Shown here: piece by piece, positions 1 to 7,037 of the stretch | Layout of the letters: every line of letters begins with the position of its first letter | How positions within the stretch are numbered: the first letter of the stretch is position 1 | Origin: CAZAGT01 sp964484515 | GTDB lineage: Bacteria > Desulfobacterota > DSM-4660 > Desulfatiglandales > HGW-15 | Length of the DNA: 15,802 nt | Assembly (NCBI GenBank): GCA_964484515.1 | Contig: CAZAGT010000089.1 | Span: 1-15,802 of the forward strand | Direction: 5' to 3' | Notes under the pieces: model-generated | What the model saw: the letters and a program-made list of their open reading frames with translations, nothing else | The model's database searches: none | What the model was told of the DNA's origin: nothing | Program-made: the position numbers and the translations under genes

Positions 1-53
1 CTTCAGCGTTCGAGCGGGTAACGTTTCGTTTTTGAAAAGAGACCCCCATGACC
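1..53. mobile_element. Right end of a second element B copy (MITE-like repeat), cut by the window edge
   Basis: These 53 bases are identical to 11907-11959, the right end of the MITE-like element B found upstream of atpF'. Identity stops after the bases GACC in both places, which marks the element boundary. The outer flank 54-60, read in reverse, still resembles the outer flank of B's left end (AACGTCC against AACGCCC), so the terminal inverted repeat may run to about base 60. The rest of the copy lies left of the window. It ends about 35 bp from the mnmE stop codon and is intergenic. Exact identity suggests recent spread or conversion between the copies. Confidence 0.6.
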
Positions 54-88
54 GGACGTTGAGTCGTTTCAAAAACCTAGAATGATAC

Positions 89-1507
89 CTATTTTCCTAA
101 ACAGAATTGCCCGAATATCCGATCGAGAATGGCTTGATTGGTCGTTTTGCCGACGATTTCACCAAGCGCGTCCAGCGCATGGGTCAAATCCGCGGCAGCA
201 ATTTCGAGAGGCAGGCCTTCCGTTAGATTGCAAACCGCGTCGCCGAAACATCGAGATGCCACCTGCAGGGCCTGTTTATGTCTCAGATTCGGGACCAGCT
301 GACTGGTCGTCATCTCCAGGGAACCCCCCAAAGCCTGGTTTCGGATGGAGCGGCGGAGGTCCCCAAGGCCCTCCCCGGTCAGGGCCGAAATCCTCACCAC
401 AGGCGATCCGTTGACGGCCCGCCTCAGGGCCCCTTCGTCGAGCCTCGCGATAAGGTCGATTTTGTTTAGGACGACGATGGATTTCCCCGGTTCGGACTTG
501 GCCAGAACGGCCAGATCATCCTCGTTAAGAGGACGGCTTCGGTCCACCACGACCAGGGCAAGGTCGGCCTCGGCCAGCCTCTCTTCGCTCCGTTGAACAC
601 CGATCCGCTCCACCTCATCTCCGACGCGCCTGATTCCGGCCGTATCCATGAGCCTGAGGGGGAGCCCTTCGATCTGAATGATGGATTCGACGATATCCCG
701 CGTGGTGCCGGGAATAGGGGTGACGATCGCCCTTTCTTCATCAAGAAGGCGATTGAGCAGGCTCGATTTGCCTGCATTGACTCGACCCACGATCACCGTT
801 TCGATCCCATCAAGCCACAGCTTCCGATGCCTGTGAGCGGTAATGATCTCTTTAATCGGATCGAGCAATTCACGTTTAATCCGGCTTGAGGCGGCCTCGC
901 AATCGATGGTCGTGGCCTCCTCTTCGGGAAAGTCGATCGCCGCCTCCAGTTGTGCGAGTATATCGAGGGCTTTTTGGCGTAATCCGTCTAATTTGTCGCG
1001 GAGGGCGCCTTTCATCTGGCCGGAGGCCAGTCGTAGGCCCCTCTCGGATTTGGCGTTGATCAGATCGACGACGGCCTCTGCCTGTGTCAGGTCGATCCTT
1101 CCGTTTAGAAAGGCACGCAGGGTAAACTCACCCGGTTTCGCAAGGCGGGCCCCTTCATCCAACACGATCTGGAGGATCTTGGAGAGCAGTGCAGAACCGC
1201 TGTGGGAGTTTATTTCGACCACATCCTCCTTGGTATAAGAGTGGGGGGCCTTCATGAAGGAGAGCAGGACTTCGTCGATGACATCCCCGGAACCCGGATC
1301 GATAAGGTGTCCGAGGTAAAGACGATGGCTGCGGAAGATTCTGGTGGGATTCTTCGGTTTGAATAGTCTTAGGGTGATCGGACGGGCCCCTGGGCCGCTT
1401 ATCCGGATGATGCCGATACCGGCCTGGCCAAAGGGAGTGGCGATGGCAGCGATCGTATCCTCGATCGATAGGTCACTAGGATGGCTATTCGTCACCACCT
1501 GACGCAC
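89..1507 (-). CDS. mnmE: tRNA uridine-5-carboxymethylaminomethyl modification GTPase MnmE
   Basis: MnmE (TrmE) works with MnmG to modify U34 of tRNAs that read NNA/NNG codons. It is a cytoplasmic homodimer that binds a tetrahydrofolate one-carbon donor. The 472-residue product has the N-terminal folate-binding domain (DTIAAIATP from residue 17), a helical domain, and an inserted G domain. The G domain shows the P-loop GRVNAGKSS at 241-249, PGTTRD at 266-271, DTAG at 288-291 and NKID at 348-351. It ends in CLGK, the family's C-terminal Cys motif. The gene follows jag with no spacing (TAA then GTG). The start is uncertain: GTG at 1507 has an AGAGG only 3 nt upstream, and GTG codons at residues 4 and 5 are alternatives. 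It is slightly longer than the usual ~455 residues, mostly at the N-terminus. Confidence 0.97.
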   Translation of the reverse strand: MRQVVTNSHPSDLSIEDTIAAIATPFGQAGIGIIRISGPGARPITLRLFKPKNPTRIFRSHRLYLGHLIDPGSGDVIDEVLLSFMKAPHSYTKEDVVEINSHSGSALLSKILQIVLDEGARLAKPGEFTLRAFLNGRIDLTQAEAVVDLINAKSERGLRLASGQMKGALRDKLDGLRQKALDILAQLEAAIDFPEEEATTIDCEAASSRIKRELLDPIKEIITAHRHRKLWLDGIETVIVGRVNAGKSSLLNRLLDEERAIVTPIPGTTRDIVESIIQIEGLPLRLMDTAGIRRVGDEVERIGVQRSEERLAEADLALVVVDRSRPLNEDDLAVLAKSEPGKSIVVLNKIDLIARLDEGALRRAVNGSPVVRISALTGEGLGDLRRSIRNQALGGSLEMTTSQLVPNLRHKQALQVASRCFGDAVCNLTEGLPLEIAAADLTHALDALGEIVGKTTNQAILDRIFGQFCLGK

Positions 1508-2179
1508 TTACCTCTTGGGCATGATGACAATCTTTTTCAGGGGGCCATCACCGCGGCTCCTCGTGTCGAGCTTCTCGTCCTCTTTGAGGGCCAGGTGCAC
1601 GATGCGCCTATCGTGCGGATTCAACGGATTGGTTGTCACCGGTTTCTTGAGCCGCTTGGCCTTATCGCCCAGCTTGAGTGCCAATTGCGTCAGAGATTCG
1701 ATTTTCCGCTGACGATAGTTCTCAGAGTCCACGACGACCCTAACCTTTTTTCTCAACGTCTTGTTGACGATCTTGTTGACGATGAACTGCAGGGCGTCCA
1801 ATGTCTTCCCGTTCCGACCGATGAGGAGTCCCGATTTGTCTCCCTCAATGCTAAGCCTGATGAGACCGTCGTCCGGCTCATCACTCCGTTTGGCGCGGAC
1901 CGTTGTTTCCACCGGGATGAGAGCCAGGATCTTTTCCAAGGCATCCTTCGCAATCGTCAGCCCGTCCTCCTCCTCCTCTTCTTCTTCTTCCTCGCTGCTC
2001 GTCGTTCGGCTGAGGGTAATTCGGATTTTGGCCTTCCTTCCCCCGACCAGGCCGAAGATTCCGGCGGACCCTGGTTCCACGATGTCGAAATCCAACTCCT
2101 CCACAGGGATATTCAGTTCACGCGAGGCGCTCTCCAGTGCCTCCTCTGTCGTCCTGCCTTCAAACTCGTACGTTTCCAT
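1508..2179 (-). CDS. jag: Jag/KhpB (SpoIIIJ-associated) RNA-binding protein
   Basis: This protein of 223 residues is an RNA-binding partner encoded next to YidC in many bacteria. Three parts are visible. The Jag-N domain covers about residues 1-55. The KH domain carries LLIGRNGKTLDALQ, with the GRNG loop at 121-124. The R3H domain carries NPLNPHDRR with R191 and H195 spaced as in the RxxxH motif. Between Jag-N and KH lies an acidic linker with nine consecutive glutamates (63-71). ATG at 2179 is preceded by a strong GGAGG 6 nt upstream, so the start is secure. It lies 16 bp after yidC and directly abuts mnmE. KhpB proteins are linked to cell-division and envelope control in Gram-positive bacteria; the role here is not known from sequence. 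Confidence 0.95.
   Translation of the reverse strand: METYEFEGRTTEEALESASRELNIPVEELDFDIVEPGSAGIFGLVGGRKAKIRITLSRTTSSEEEEEEEEEDGLTIAKDALEKILALIPVETTVRAKRSDEPDDGLIRLSIEGDKSGLLIGRNGKTLDALQFIVNKIVNKTLRKKVRVVVDSENYRQRKIESLTQLALKLGDKAKRLKKPVTTNPLNPHDRRIVHLALKEDEKLDTRSRGDGPLKKIVIMPKR
1967..1993 (-). repeat. GAG/GAA trinucleotide tract inside jag
   Basis: Nine consecutive glutamate codons (GAG, four GAA, then four GAG on the coding strand) form an in-frame microsatellite in the linker between the Jag-N and KH domains. Slippage would change the linker by whole residues without breaking the frame. Confidence 0.85.
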
Positions 2180-2195
2180 GATGGTCCTCCAATTG

Positions 2196-3845
2196 CTATG
2201 CTGCTCCTCGCTTGATGCGATACTGTTGGCCGATGGACAGAATGTTGTTTACGAGCCAATAGAGCACCAGCCCGGAAGGAAAATTGATGAACATGACGGT
2301 GAAGATGATGGGCAGAAACATCATCACTTTGGCCTGAGTAGGGTCTCCCGGTGTTGGCGTCATCTTCTGTTGAATAAACATCGAGGCACCCATCAGTAGC
2401 GTCAGCACGGGTATGCCGTAAGGGGGCGACATAAACGGGATCTGAAAGGGGAAATTGAAAAGCCGATCGGGTGCCGACAGATCGTTGATCCAGAGGATGA
2501 AGGGGGCGTGCCGCAGTTCGATCGAGTTACCCAGGATCCGAAAGAGGGCGAAGAAGACCGGGATCTGAATGAGCATCGGCAAGCAACCTCCCATCGGATT
2601 CACCTTGTAGGTCTTGTACAGGCCCATCAACTCCTTGTTCATTTGCTGCTTGTCGTTCTTGTATTTCTCCCGCAGCTTGGCCATCAGGGGCTGCAGTTTC
2701 TGCATCTCCTTCATTGACTTGTAGCTCTTGTGCGTGAGTGGCCAGAACAAGATCTTGACGAGAATGGTGAGCAGGATGATAGACACCCCATAGTTCTTGA
2801 CGTAATGGTTGAAAAACCGCAGCAGATGCAATAGCGGTTTGGCAATGATATCCGTCCAGCCGAAATTGATGGCCCGGTCGAGTCCTTTGCCGAGTTGTTT
2901 CAATATGCTCAATTCCCGTGGGCCCAGATAGAGCGTGAAACGGTTCTCGTATTGCTCCTGAGGGGCCATGGTAAGGGCGGGCGACTCGTAGACGGATTCC
3001 ACCGCGCCCGACGTCAGGAGACGGCCGTCAATACTTGCCTTTTCCGGGGTGTCGGGAACGACCGCGGCCATGAAGTAGTCCACTTCATAGGCCATCCAAC
3101 CGATCTTCCCCGTCACGCTCATTCCTTCCTTCAGCTTTTTAGGGGCAAATTGCTCTAATTCGTTATCCAGCAGGAGCGCCACTCCATTGAAGGCATAGCG
3201 ACTGCCCTTCCCCTTGGGCGGGAGGTTTTTCAAATAGACGTTAAAGCGCCCATCCATTCTGCTCTCAGACTGATTCACGATGCTGACGAACATATCGACG
3301 GCGTACTTGTCGGGATAGAAGCGAAACGTCTGGCGCGTCAAGATTCCGTCGCCGTTCACAGCTTCAAAGGTTAGGTCCCGCGGCGCCGAATCGGATGTGA
3401 GGCGTATGGCTTCATCCTCCACTTCGTAGGTGAGAGGGCCCAGTTCGGTAGCCGGCCGGTAGGAAAACCGTCCCTTCAAAAAATCTCGCGCCCCGTCCTG
3501 AAGAGAAACCAGCTCGACAAAAGGGGACTGCGGGTCCGTCGTCAGGCGGTACTTTTTCAGCTTGACGCTATTGATGGCGGCATCGACGTTCGAAAATGTG
3601 ATCGCGTAGAGGGGTGTTTCGACCACGATGTGTTTTTCGGCGACCGTCGTCGGAGTGGGTTTAGCGGCAGGCCTTTCAGCCGGCACGGAAGCATCGGGTT
3701 TGGATGTCACCTCCTCGAGCGGTGCCGCGGGTTTGGGTTCCCTCTCGACAGGGGGTTTCTGTTCATATTTCGGCGCGAAAACGAATGACCAAATGATCAA
3801 GACCAGGAAGGACAATAGGAAAGCGATGACCGTTCTTTTTTCCAT
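2196..3845 (-). CDS. yidC: Membrane protein insertase YidC
   Basis: YidC inserts and folds inner-membrane proteins, alone or with SecYEG; F0 subunit c is a classic substrate. The product is about 549 residues. It has an N-terminal membrane anchor (TVIAFLLSFLVLIIWSF), a variable Pro/Ala/Glu-rich linker, and a large periplasmic domain of about residues 60-330. The conserved C-terminal insertase core follows, with YGVSIILLTILVKILFWPLT, a charged cytoplasmic hairpin (QKLQPLMAKLREKYKNDKQQ), then NPMGGCLPMLIQIPVFFALF and two further hydrophobic segments. The large periplasmic domain is the Gram-negative form. I chose ATG at 3845 (MEKRTVIAF, typical of the family) over TTG at 3863; CGGGG lies about 9 nt ahead of the ATG. 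The gene is 44 bp after yidD and 16 bp before jag. Confidence 0.97.
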   Translation of the reverse strand: MEKRTVIAFLLSFLVLIIWSFVFAPKYEQKPPVEREPKPAAPLEEVTSKPDASVPAERPAAKPTPTTVAEKHIVVETPLYAITFSNVDAAINSVKLKKYRLTTDPQSPFVELVSLQDGARDFLKGRFSYRPATELGPLTYEVEDEAIRLTSDSAPRDLTFEAVNGDGILTRQTFRFYPDKYAVDMFVSIVNQSESRMDGRFNVYLKNLPPKGKGSRYAFNGVALLLDNELEQFAPKKLKEGMSVTGKIGWMAYEVDYFMAAVVPDTPEKASIDGRLLTSGAVESVYESPALTMAPQEQYENRFTLYLGPRELSILKQLGKGLDRAINFGWTDIIAKPLLHLLRFFNHYVKNYGVSIILLTILVKILFWPLTHKSYKSMKEMQKLQPLMAKLREKYKNDKQQMNKELMGLYKTYKVNPMGGCLPMLIQIPVFFALFRILGNSIELRHAPFILWINDLSAPDRLFNFPFQIPFMSPPYGIPVLTLLMGASMFIQQKMTPTPGDPTQAKVMMFLPIIFTVMFINFPSGLVLYWLVNNILSIGQQYRIKRGAA

Positions 3846-3889
3846 CCACAAAACCCCGAGCAATAGTCATGGAGGTGTCAAGGATCTGC

Positions 3890-4135
3890 TCACTCAAGAG
3901 GATCATATCCACCTGGGTGAAACGGATGGCACTTGAGGACCCTGACCAACGAAAGCATACCTCCCCTCAAGATGCCGTGCTTGGCAATTGCAAGGCGGGC
4001 ATAGACTGAGCACGTGGGATAAAAACGACAGGAAGGGGAAGTAAAAGGGGAAATCAGTTTTTGGTAAACGAATATGAGGCCTATCGGAACATATCTCAGC
4101 TTATACGTTTGACCTTTGATCAGTGAAAAAATCAC
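3890..4135 (-). CDS. yidD: Membrane protein insertion efficiency factor YidD
   Basis: This small protein (81 residues) is thought to help YidC-dependent membrane insertion at the inner membrane. It has the family core YQKLISPFTSPSCRFYPTCS, with the two Cys residues in CRFYPTC, followed by YARLAIAKHGILRGG and the C-terminal HPFHPGGYDP. The start is GTG at 4135, supported by a GAGGAG sequence 4 nt upstream that lies inside rnpA. The gene therefore overlaps the 3' end of rnpA by 35 bp in another frame, a common arrangement that suggests translational coupling. Confidence 0.93.
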   Translation of the reverse strand: MIFSLIKGQTYKLRYVPIGLIFVYQKLISPFTSPSCRFYPTCSVYARLAIAKHGILRGGMLSLVRVLKCHPFHPGGYDPLE

Positions 4136-4451
4136 CTAGCTCCTCTTTGACTTGCCGGAAATCCAGCTTGCAGGCATCTTTCTTCGCGATGATGAGTACA
4201 TCGTTTTGTTTCGGGAAGTCGTCCTTATGCAGTCTGAAAAATTCCCTGATTCGTCGCTTGACCCTGTTTCTCTGGACCGCGTTCCCCGTCTTCTTGCTGA
4301 CTGTAATCCCCAACCTCGTGATGCCCAACCCGTTTTCCCTCAATATGACCGTGAAGTGCGCGGTATGATGCCTCTTACCGCAACGATTTAGATTGACAAA
4401 GTCGTCTCGATTCAATATCCTTTCATATTTTGAGAACGAAGAAACACCCAT
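4101..4451 (-). CDS. rnpA: Ribonuclease P protein component
   Basis: RnpA is the protein subunit of RNase P. It binds the catalytic RNA and pre-tRNA leaders during 5' maturation of tRNA. The 116-residue product has the expected fold signatures: an N-terminal FSKYERILNRDDFVNL, the central strand GITVSKKTGNAV, and the RNR motif QRNRVKRRIREFFR, which contacts the RNA. I chose ATG at 4451; the TTG immediately before it (4454) is an alternative and neither has a strong ribosome-binding site. The gene follows rpmH by about 16 bp, the near-universal rpmH-rnpA pairing, and its 3' end overlaps yidD. Confidence 0.96.
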   Translation of the reverse strand: MGVSSFSKYERILNRDDFVNLNRCGKRHHTAHFTVILRENGLGITRLGITVSKKTGNAVQRNRVKRRIREFFRLHKDDFPKQNDVLIIAKKDACKLDFRQVKEELGDFFTDQRSNV

Positions 4452-4467
4452 CAAACCATGATGATCG

Positions 4468-4620
4468 TCAAGGATGGTTGGGTACCTGTACCGTCAACCG
4501 TTTGCGCCCCTTAGCTCTTCTCCGTTTCAAGACTTGAATACCCCCTTTAGAGCTCATTCTGGCTCTAAATCCATGCGTGCGCGCTCTCTTGATGTTACTC
4601 GGTTGGTAGGTTCTCTTCAT
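4468..4620 (-). CDS. rpmH: 50S ribosomal protein L34
   Basis: This 50-residue gene starts at ATG 4620 and ends at TGA 4468-4470. The protein begins MKRTYQPSNIKRARTHGFR and continues with the R/K-rich core (RMSSKGG, then LKRRRAKGRKRL). That is the L34 signature nearly throughout, although L34 is usually 44-46 residues and here has a short tail, VQVPNHP. L34 is a basic protein of the large ribosomal subunit that binds 23S rRNA. It is the first gene of the leftward operon, with a promoter 47-75 bp upstream of its start codon. Confidence 0.97.
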   Translation of the reverse strand: MKRTYQPSNIKRARTHGFRARMSSKGGIQVLKRRRAKGRKRLTVQVPNHP

Positions 4621-4666
4621 CGTAGCCCCGATCCTTTGACTGAGTTGGATAAGAAAATAAACCTTC

Positions 4667-4695
4667 TTTTAACCGCAATTCGCGATCATTGTCAA
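4667..4695 (-). promoter_or_regulatory. Sigma70-type promoter for the rpmH operon
   Basis: On the minus strand a perfect -35 hexamer TTGACA (4695-4690) is followed by a 17-bp spacer and TTAAAA (4672-4667) as a weaker -10 element. An AT-rich stretch lies between it and rpmH. Position and spacing fit a promoter for the whole leftward operon. It is predicted from sequence only. Confidence 0.55.
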
Positions 4696-4883
4696 GTTCA
4701 TTATCCAGATTGATCGCGCCGGAGCTTCATGGGTGCCTCGTGCGAAATGGTTCCTTTTGCTTTCTCAAAGGAGCTCGACAGGCGGCACGCGGCGACGGAT
4801 GTCAAGGGGGGCGAACGTCAAGCGCCTCTTGATGGGGTTCCTCCTTGTTCAAACCGGGCTCCTCCGCGGCTGATGGCTGGGCA

Positions 4884-5016
4884 CGTATGAAACTTCATGA
4901 AGGGAGATCTTTGACACCTTATCTCGAACGGATCTCGAACCATATCAAAATGTCCAATTCGAGTGCCAACTTCATGAAGTTTCCCGGTCGATCAAACTGG
5001 CCGCCTCCACGGCCAG
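4884..5016 (+). repeat. Element A, intact copy (A1) ahead of mreB
   Basis: This repeat matches sequence upstream of atpF' in two blocks. Bases 4884-4921 match 11692-11729 at 31 of 38 positions, and 4947-5005 match 11984-12042 at 48 of 59. Here only 25 bp separate the blocks. The copy has the 14-mer GAAACTTCATGAAG at its left (4889-4902) and the same 14-mer inverted near its right (4970-4983). It ends in a hairpin with a perfect 7-bp stem, CTGGCCG/CGGCCAG (4997-5003 with 5010-5016). The matched region stops 75 bp before the mreB start codon. It could be a short dispersed repeat or a shared regulatory leader. Confidence 0.7.
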
Positions 5017-5063
5017 CGGCCGGGCCGACGTAGGATAGCCAGGGATGGTTAGGACCGATCCTT

Positions 5064-5072
5064 TAGGAAGGA
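5064..5072 (+). promoter_or_regulatory. Ribosome-binding site supporting the GTG start of mreB
   Basis: TAGGAAGGA lies 7 nt upstream of the GTG at 5080. This fixes the start codon, since no ATG is available near the expected N-terminus. Confidence 0.7.
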
Positions 5073-5079
5073 TACCGTT

Positions 5080-6114
5080 GTGTTACTCGACCCCATATTA
5101 GGAGTGTTCTCCAACGACCTTGCGATCGACCTTGGTACGGCGAACACGTGTGTCTATGTCAAGGGAAAAGGCATCGTGCTGAATGAGCCGTCCGTCGTCG
5201 CTGTTAGAAGAGACGCCAAAGGGGCCAACAAGGTCTTGGCCGTGGGCAAGGAAGCCAAGATGATGTTAGGCCGCACTCCTGGCAACATCGTCGCCCTGCG
5301 GCCCATGAAAGACGGTGTCATCGCAGATTTTGAGATCACGGAGGCCATGCTCCGTCACTTTATCCGCAAGGTTCATAACCGGACCACTTTGGTGCGGCCC
5401 CGAATCATTATCTCCGTTCCCTCCGGTATCACGCAGGTGGAGAAGCGGGCGGTTCGCGAGTCTGCTGAATCGGCCGGGGCAAGAGAAGTTTACCTGATCG
5501 AGGAGCCGATGGCGGCGGCCATCGGGGCGGGGCTGCCCATCACCGAACCAACGAGTAACATGATTGTGGACATCGGCGGCGGTACGACGGAAGTGGCCGT
5601 CATTTCGCTGGCGGGGATCGTGTACAGTAAGTCCGTAAGGGTCGCGGGCGATAAGATGGATGAGGCCATCCTCCAGCATATCAAGCGAAAATATAATCTC
5701 TTGATCGGCTTGAGCACCTCGGAGATTATCAAAACGACGATCGGGAATGCCTATCCGGCCGACGTCGTTGAAACGATCGAGGTCAAGGGGCGGGATCTGG
5801 TAACGGGGATTCCCAAGATCTTGACGATCGACTCCGACGAAGTACGAAAATCGATTTCGGAGCAGGTAGAAACGATTGTGGAAACTGTTCGCATTGCGCT
5901 CGAGCAAACGCCGCCCGAACTGGCGGCGGACATTGTCGACACGGGGATCGTCCTCGCCGGCGGGGGATCGCTGCTCAAGAACCTCGATATTTTACTGAGA
6001 CAAGAGACCAAGCTCCCTATCACGATCGCCGAAGATCCGTTGTCTACCGTTGTGCTTGGGACCGGCAAGGCCTTGGACAATATCTCGATCCTAAGAGAGA
6101 TCATGATCAGGTAG
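5080..6114 (+). CDS. mreB: Rod shape-determining protein MreB (bacterial actin)
   Basis: MreB is an ATP-binding actin homologue that forms membrane-bound filaments and organises lateral-wall synthesis. The 344 residues match the family's usual length. The nucleotide-binding motifs are in order: phosphate-1 DLGTANTCVYV (from D17), the Lys/Glu region around EEPMAAAIGAG, phosphate-2 IVDIGGGTTEVAV, and the adenosine motif VLAGGGSLLKN. The N-terminus MLLDPILGVF is hydrophobic, as in membrane-binding MreBs. The start is GTG with a good ribosome-binding site. It leads the cell-shape operon; mreC follows after 54 bp. Confidence 0.98.
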   Translation: MLLDPILGVFSNDLAIDLGTANTCVYVKGKGIVLNEPSVVAVRRDAKGANKVLAVGKEAKMMLGRTPGNIVALRPMKDGVIADFEITEAMLRHFIRKVHNRTTLVRPRIIISVPSGITQVEKRAVRESAESAGAREVYLIEEPMAAAIGAGLPITEPTSNMIVDIGGGTTEVAVISLAGIVYSKSVRVAGDKMDEAILQHIKRKYNLLIGLSTSEIIKTTIGNAYPADVVETIEVKGRDLVTGIPKILTIDSDEVRKSISEQVETIVETVRIALEQTPPELAADIVDTGIVLAGGGSLLKNLDILLRQETKLPITIAEDPLSTVVLGTGKALDNISILREIMIR

Positions 6115-6168
6115 AACGGACATCGTCTTTACCTTTACCAAGAATGCAACCGGATGTAGTAGAAATCA

Positions 6169-7014
6169 TTGTTAAACCTAAGACGGATTAGAATAGCCTG
6201 GATATGGGTCGTTTTCGTTATCGTGACGCTCTTCCTGCTTTCTTCCAACCTCGGTAGAAGGCGACCTTGGAACCCGTTTGAAAAGGGCGTCGTGGAAGTG
6301 ACGGCGCCCTTTCAAAACCTCATCCAAAAGACGATCGGCAGGACCGAGGATCTCTGGTCCAAGTATTTCGGTCTGATCCACGTGCGCGATGAGAATCTCC
6401 GTCTAAAGCGGGAGCTCAATGCGCTGCGGATGGAGAGCTATCGGTATCAGGAACTGCGTGCCGCCAACAAACGCCTTCAGGAACTTCTTCAATTCAAAGA
6501 GACCATTCACGGCCCTGTCCTGGCTGCACAGGTGATCGGCCGGGATCCTTCCGGATGGTTCAAGTCCGTCATCATCGATAAAGGAGAGAGATCCGGGTTG
6601 AAGATCGATATGCCCGTGGTGAATGCCCGGGGTGTCGTCGGGCGGCTCGTGTCGGTCTCGGCGCACTATGCCAAGGTTCTACTGATCATTGACCAGAACA
6701 GCGCCGTAGACTGCGTCGTCCAGCGTTCCCGTGACAAGGGGATCCTGAAGGGGATATCATCGAAGGCCTGTAAACTCGATTACGTCATCAAGACGAGTGA
6801 AGTAGCCGTCGATGACCTGGTGGTCACCTCGGGGCTGGGCGGTGTGTTTCCAAAAAGCCTGCCGGTAGGAAAGGTGATCGCGGTGGAGAGCGATCCGGGA
6901 GAATTGTTCAAGGCGATCACCGTGGAACCACTCGTCGACTTTTCCAAACTGGAAGAGCTGCTGGTCATTCTAAAGGAGAACACATTACTCACGCAGCAGA
7001 AAGAAGAGGAATAG
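6169..7014 (+). CDS. mreC: Rod shape-determining protein MreC
   Basis: MreC links the cytoplasmic MreB filament to the periplasmic wall-synthesis enzymes and activates PBP2-RodA. The 281-residue product has a short basic cytoplasmic tail, one membrane anchor (IAWIWVVFVIVTLFLLSSNL, about residues 9-28), and a coiled coil (LKRELNALRMESYRYQELRA and on to LLQFKE). The periplasmic beta domain follows, with the typical AQVIGRDPSGWF and VVNARGVVGRLV. The start is TTG at 6169; an in-frame stop at 6160-6162 excludes anything further upstream, and no strong ribosome-binding site is visible. The last 30 bp probably overlap the true start of mreD. Confidence 0.96.
   Translation: MLNLRRIRIAWIWVVFVIVTLFLLSSNLGRRRPWNPFEKGVVEVTAPFQNLIQKTIGRTEDLWSKYFGLIHVRDENLRLKRELNALRMESYRYQELRAANKRLQELLQFKETIHGPVLAAQVIGRDPSGWFKSVIIDKGERSGLKIDMPVVNARGVVGRLVSVSAHYAKVLLIIDQNSAVDCVVQRSRDKGILKGISSKACKLDYVIKTSEVAVDDLVVTSGLGGVFPKSLPVGKVIAVESDPGELFKAITVEPLVDFSKLEELLVILKENTLLTQQKEEE
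6972..6986 (+). promoter_or_regulatory. mreD: Ribosome-binding site and candidate ATT start for mreD
   Basis: AAAGGAG (6972-6978) is the only strong Shine-Dalgarno sequence near mreD. Five bases later comes ATT (6984-6986) in the mreD frame, which is open from there on. No ATG, GTG or TTG occurs in frame between it and 7038; one CTG does, at 7026. The site lies inside the 3' end of mreC, suggesting translational coupling. Confidence 0.45.
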
Positions 7015-7037
7015 CCCTCTACGTCCTGGCTTGGGCC

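Larger units (their letters stand above)
4621..5079. other. Divergent rpmH-mreB intergenic region (459 bp)
   Basis: This stretch holds the rpmH promoter near its left end, element A1 in its right half, and the mreB ribosome-binding site. An AT-rich patch (about 4640-4710) contains two TTATCCA cores in inverted orientation (4644-4652 and 4701-4709), weak matches to DnaA boxes. Bases 4720-4880 show only a small imperfect hairpin (about 4801-4835). I see no RNA gene and no convincing protein gene. No clear promoter for mreB was found. Confidence 0.6.

Noticed and set aside
1481..2215. Long plus-strand open frame opposite jag
   Set aside because: It mirrors the codon structure of jag on the other strand. 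Jag has clear KH and R3H domains and a strong ribosome-binding site, so the plus-strand frame is a shadow.
4644..4709. Origin of replication with DnaA boxes
   Set aside because: Only two imperfect TTATCCA-type sites are present and there is no dnaA gene or box cluster. It is kept only as a low-interest hypothesis, not as a feature.
4848..4870. T-arm-like GTTCAAACC sequence suggesting a tRNA
   Set aside because: No flanking stem, acceptor arm or anticodon arm can be formed around it.
4911..4939. TTGACA inside element A1 as the mreB promoter
   Set aside because: No acceptable -10 hexamer occurs 16-18 bp downstream, and the hexamer is not conserved in copy A2, where it reads TTAAAG.
4845..5033. 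Open frame of 62 codons across element A1, with a similar broken frame in A2
   Set aside because: Between A1 and A2 the 59-bp right block differs at about four first, three second and four third codon positions. There is no sign of coding constraint. The A2 frame is cut by a stop after 11 codons and by element B.
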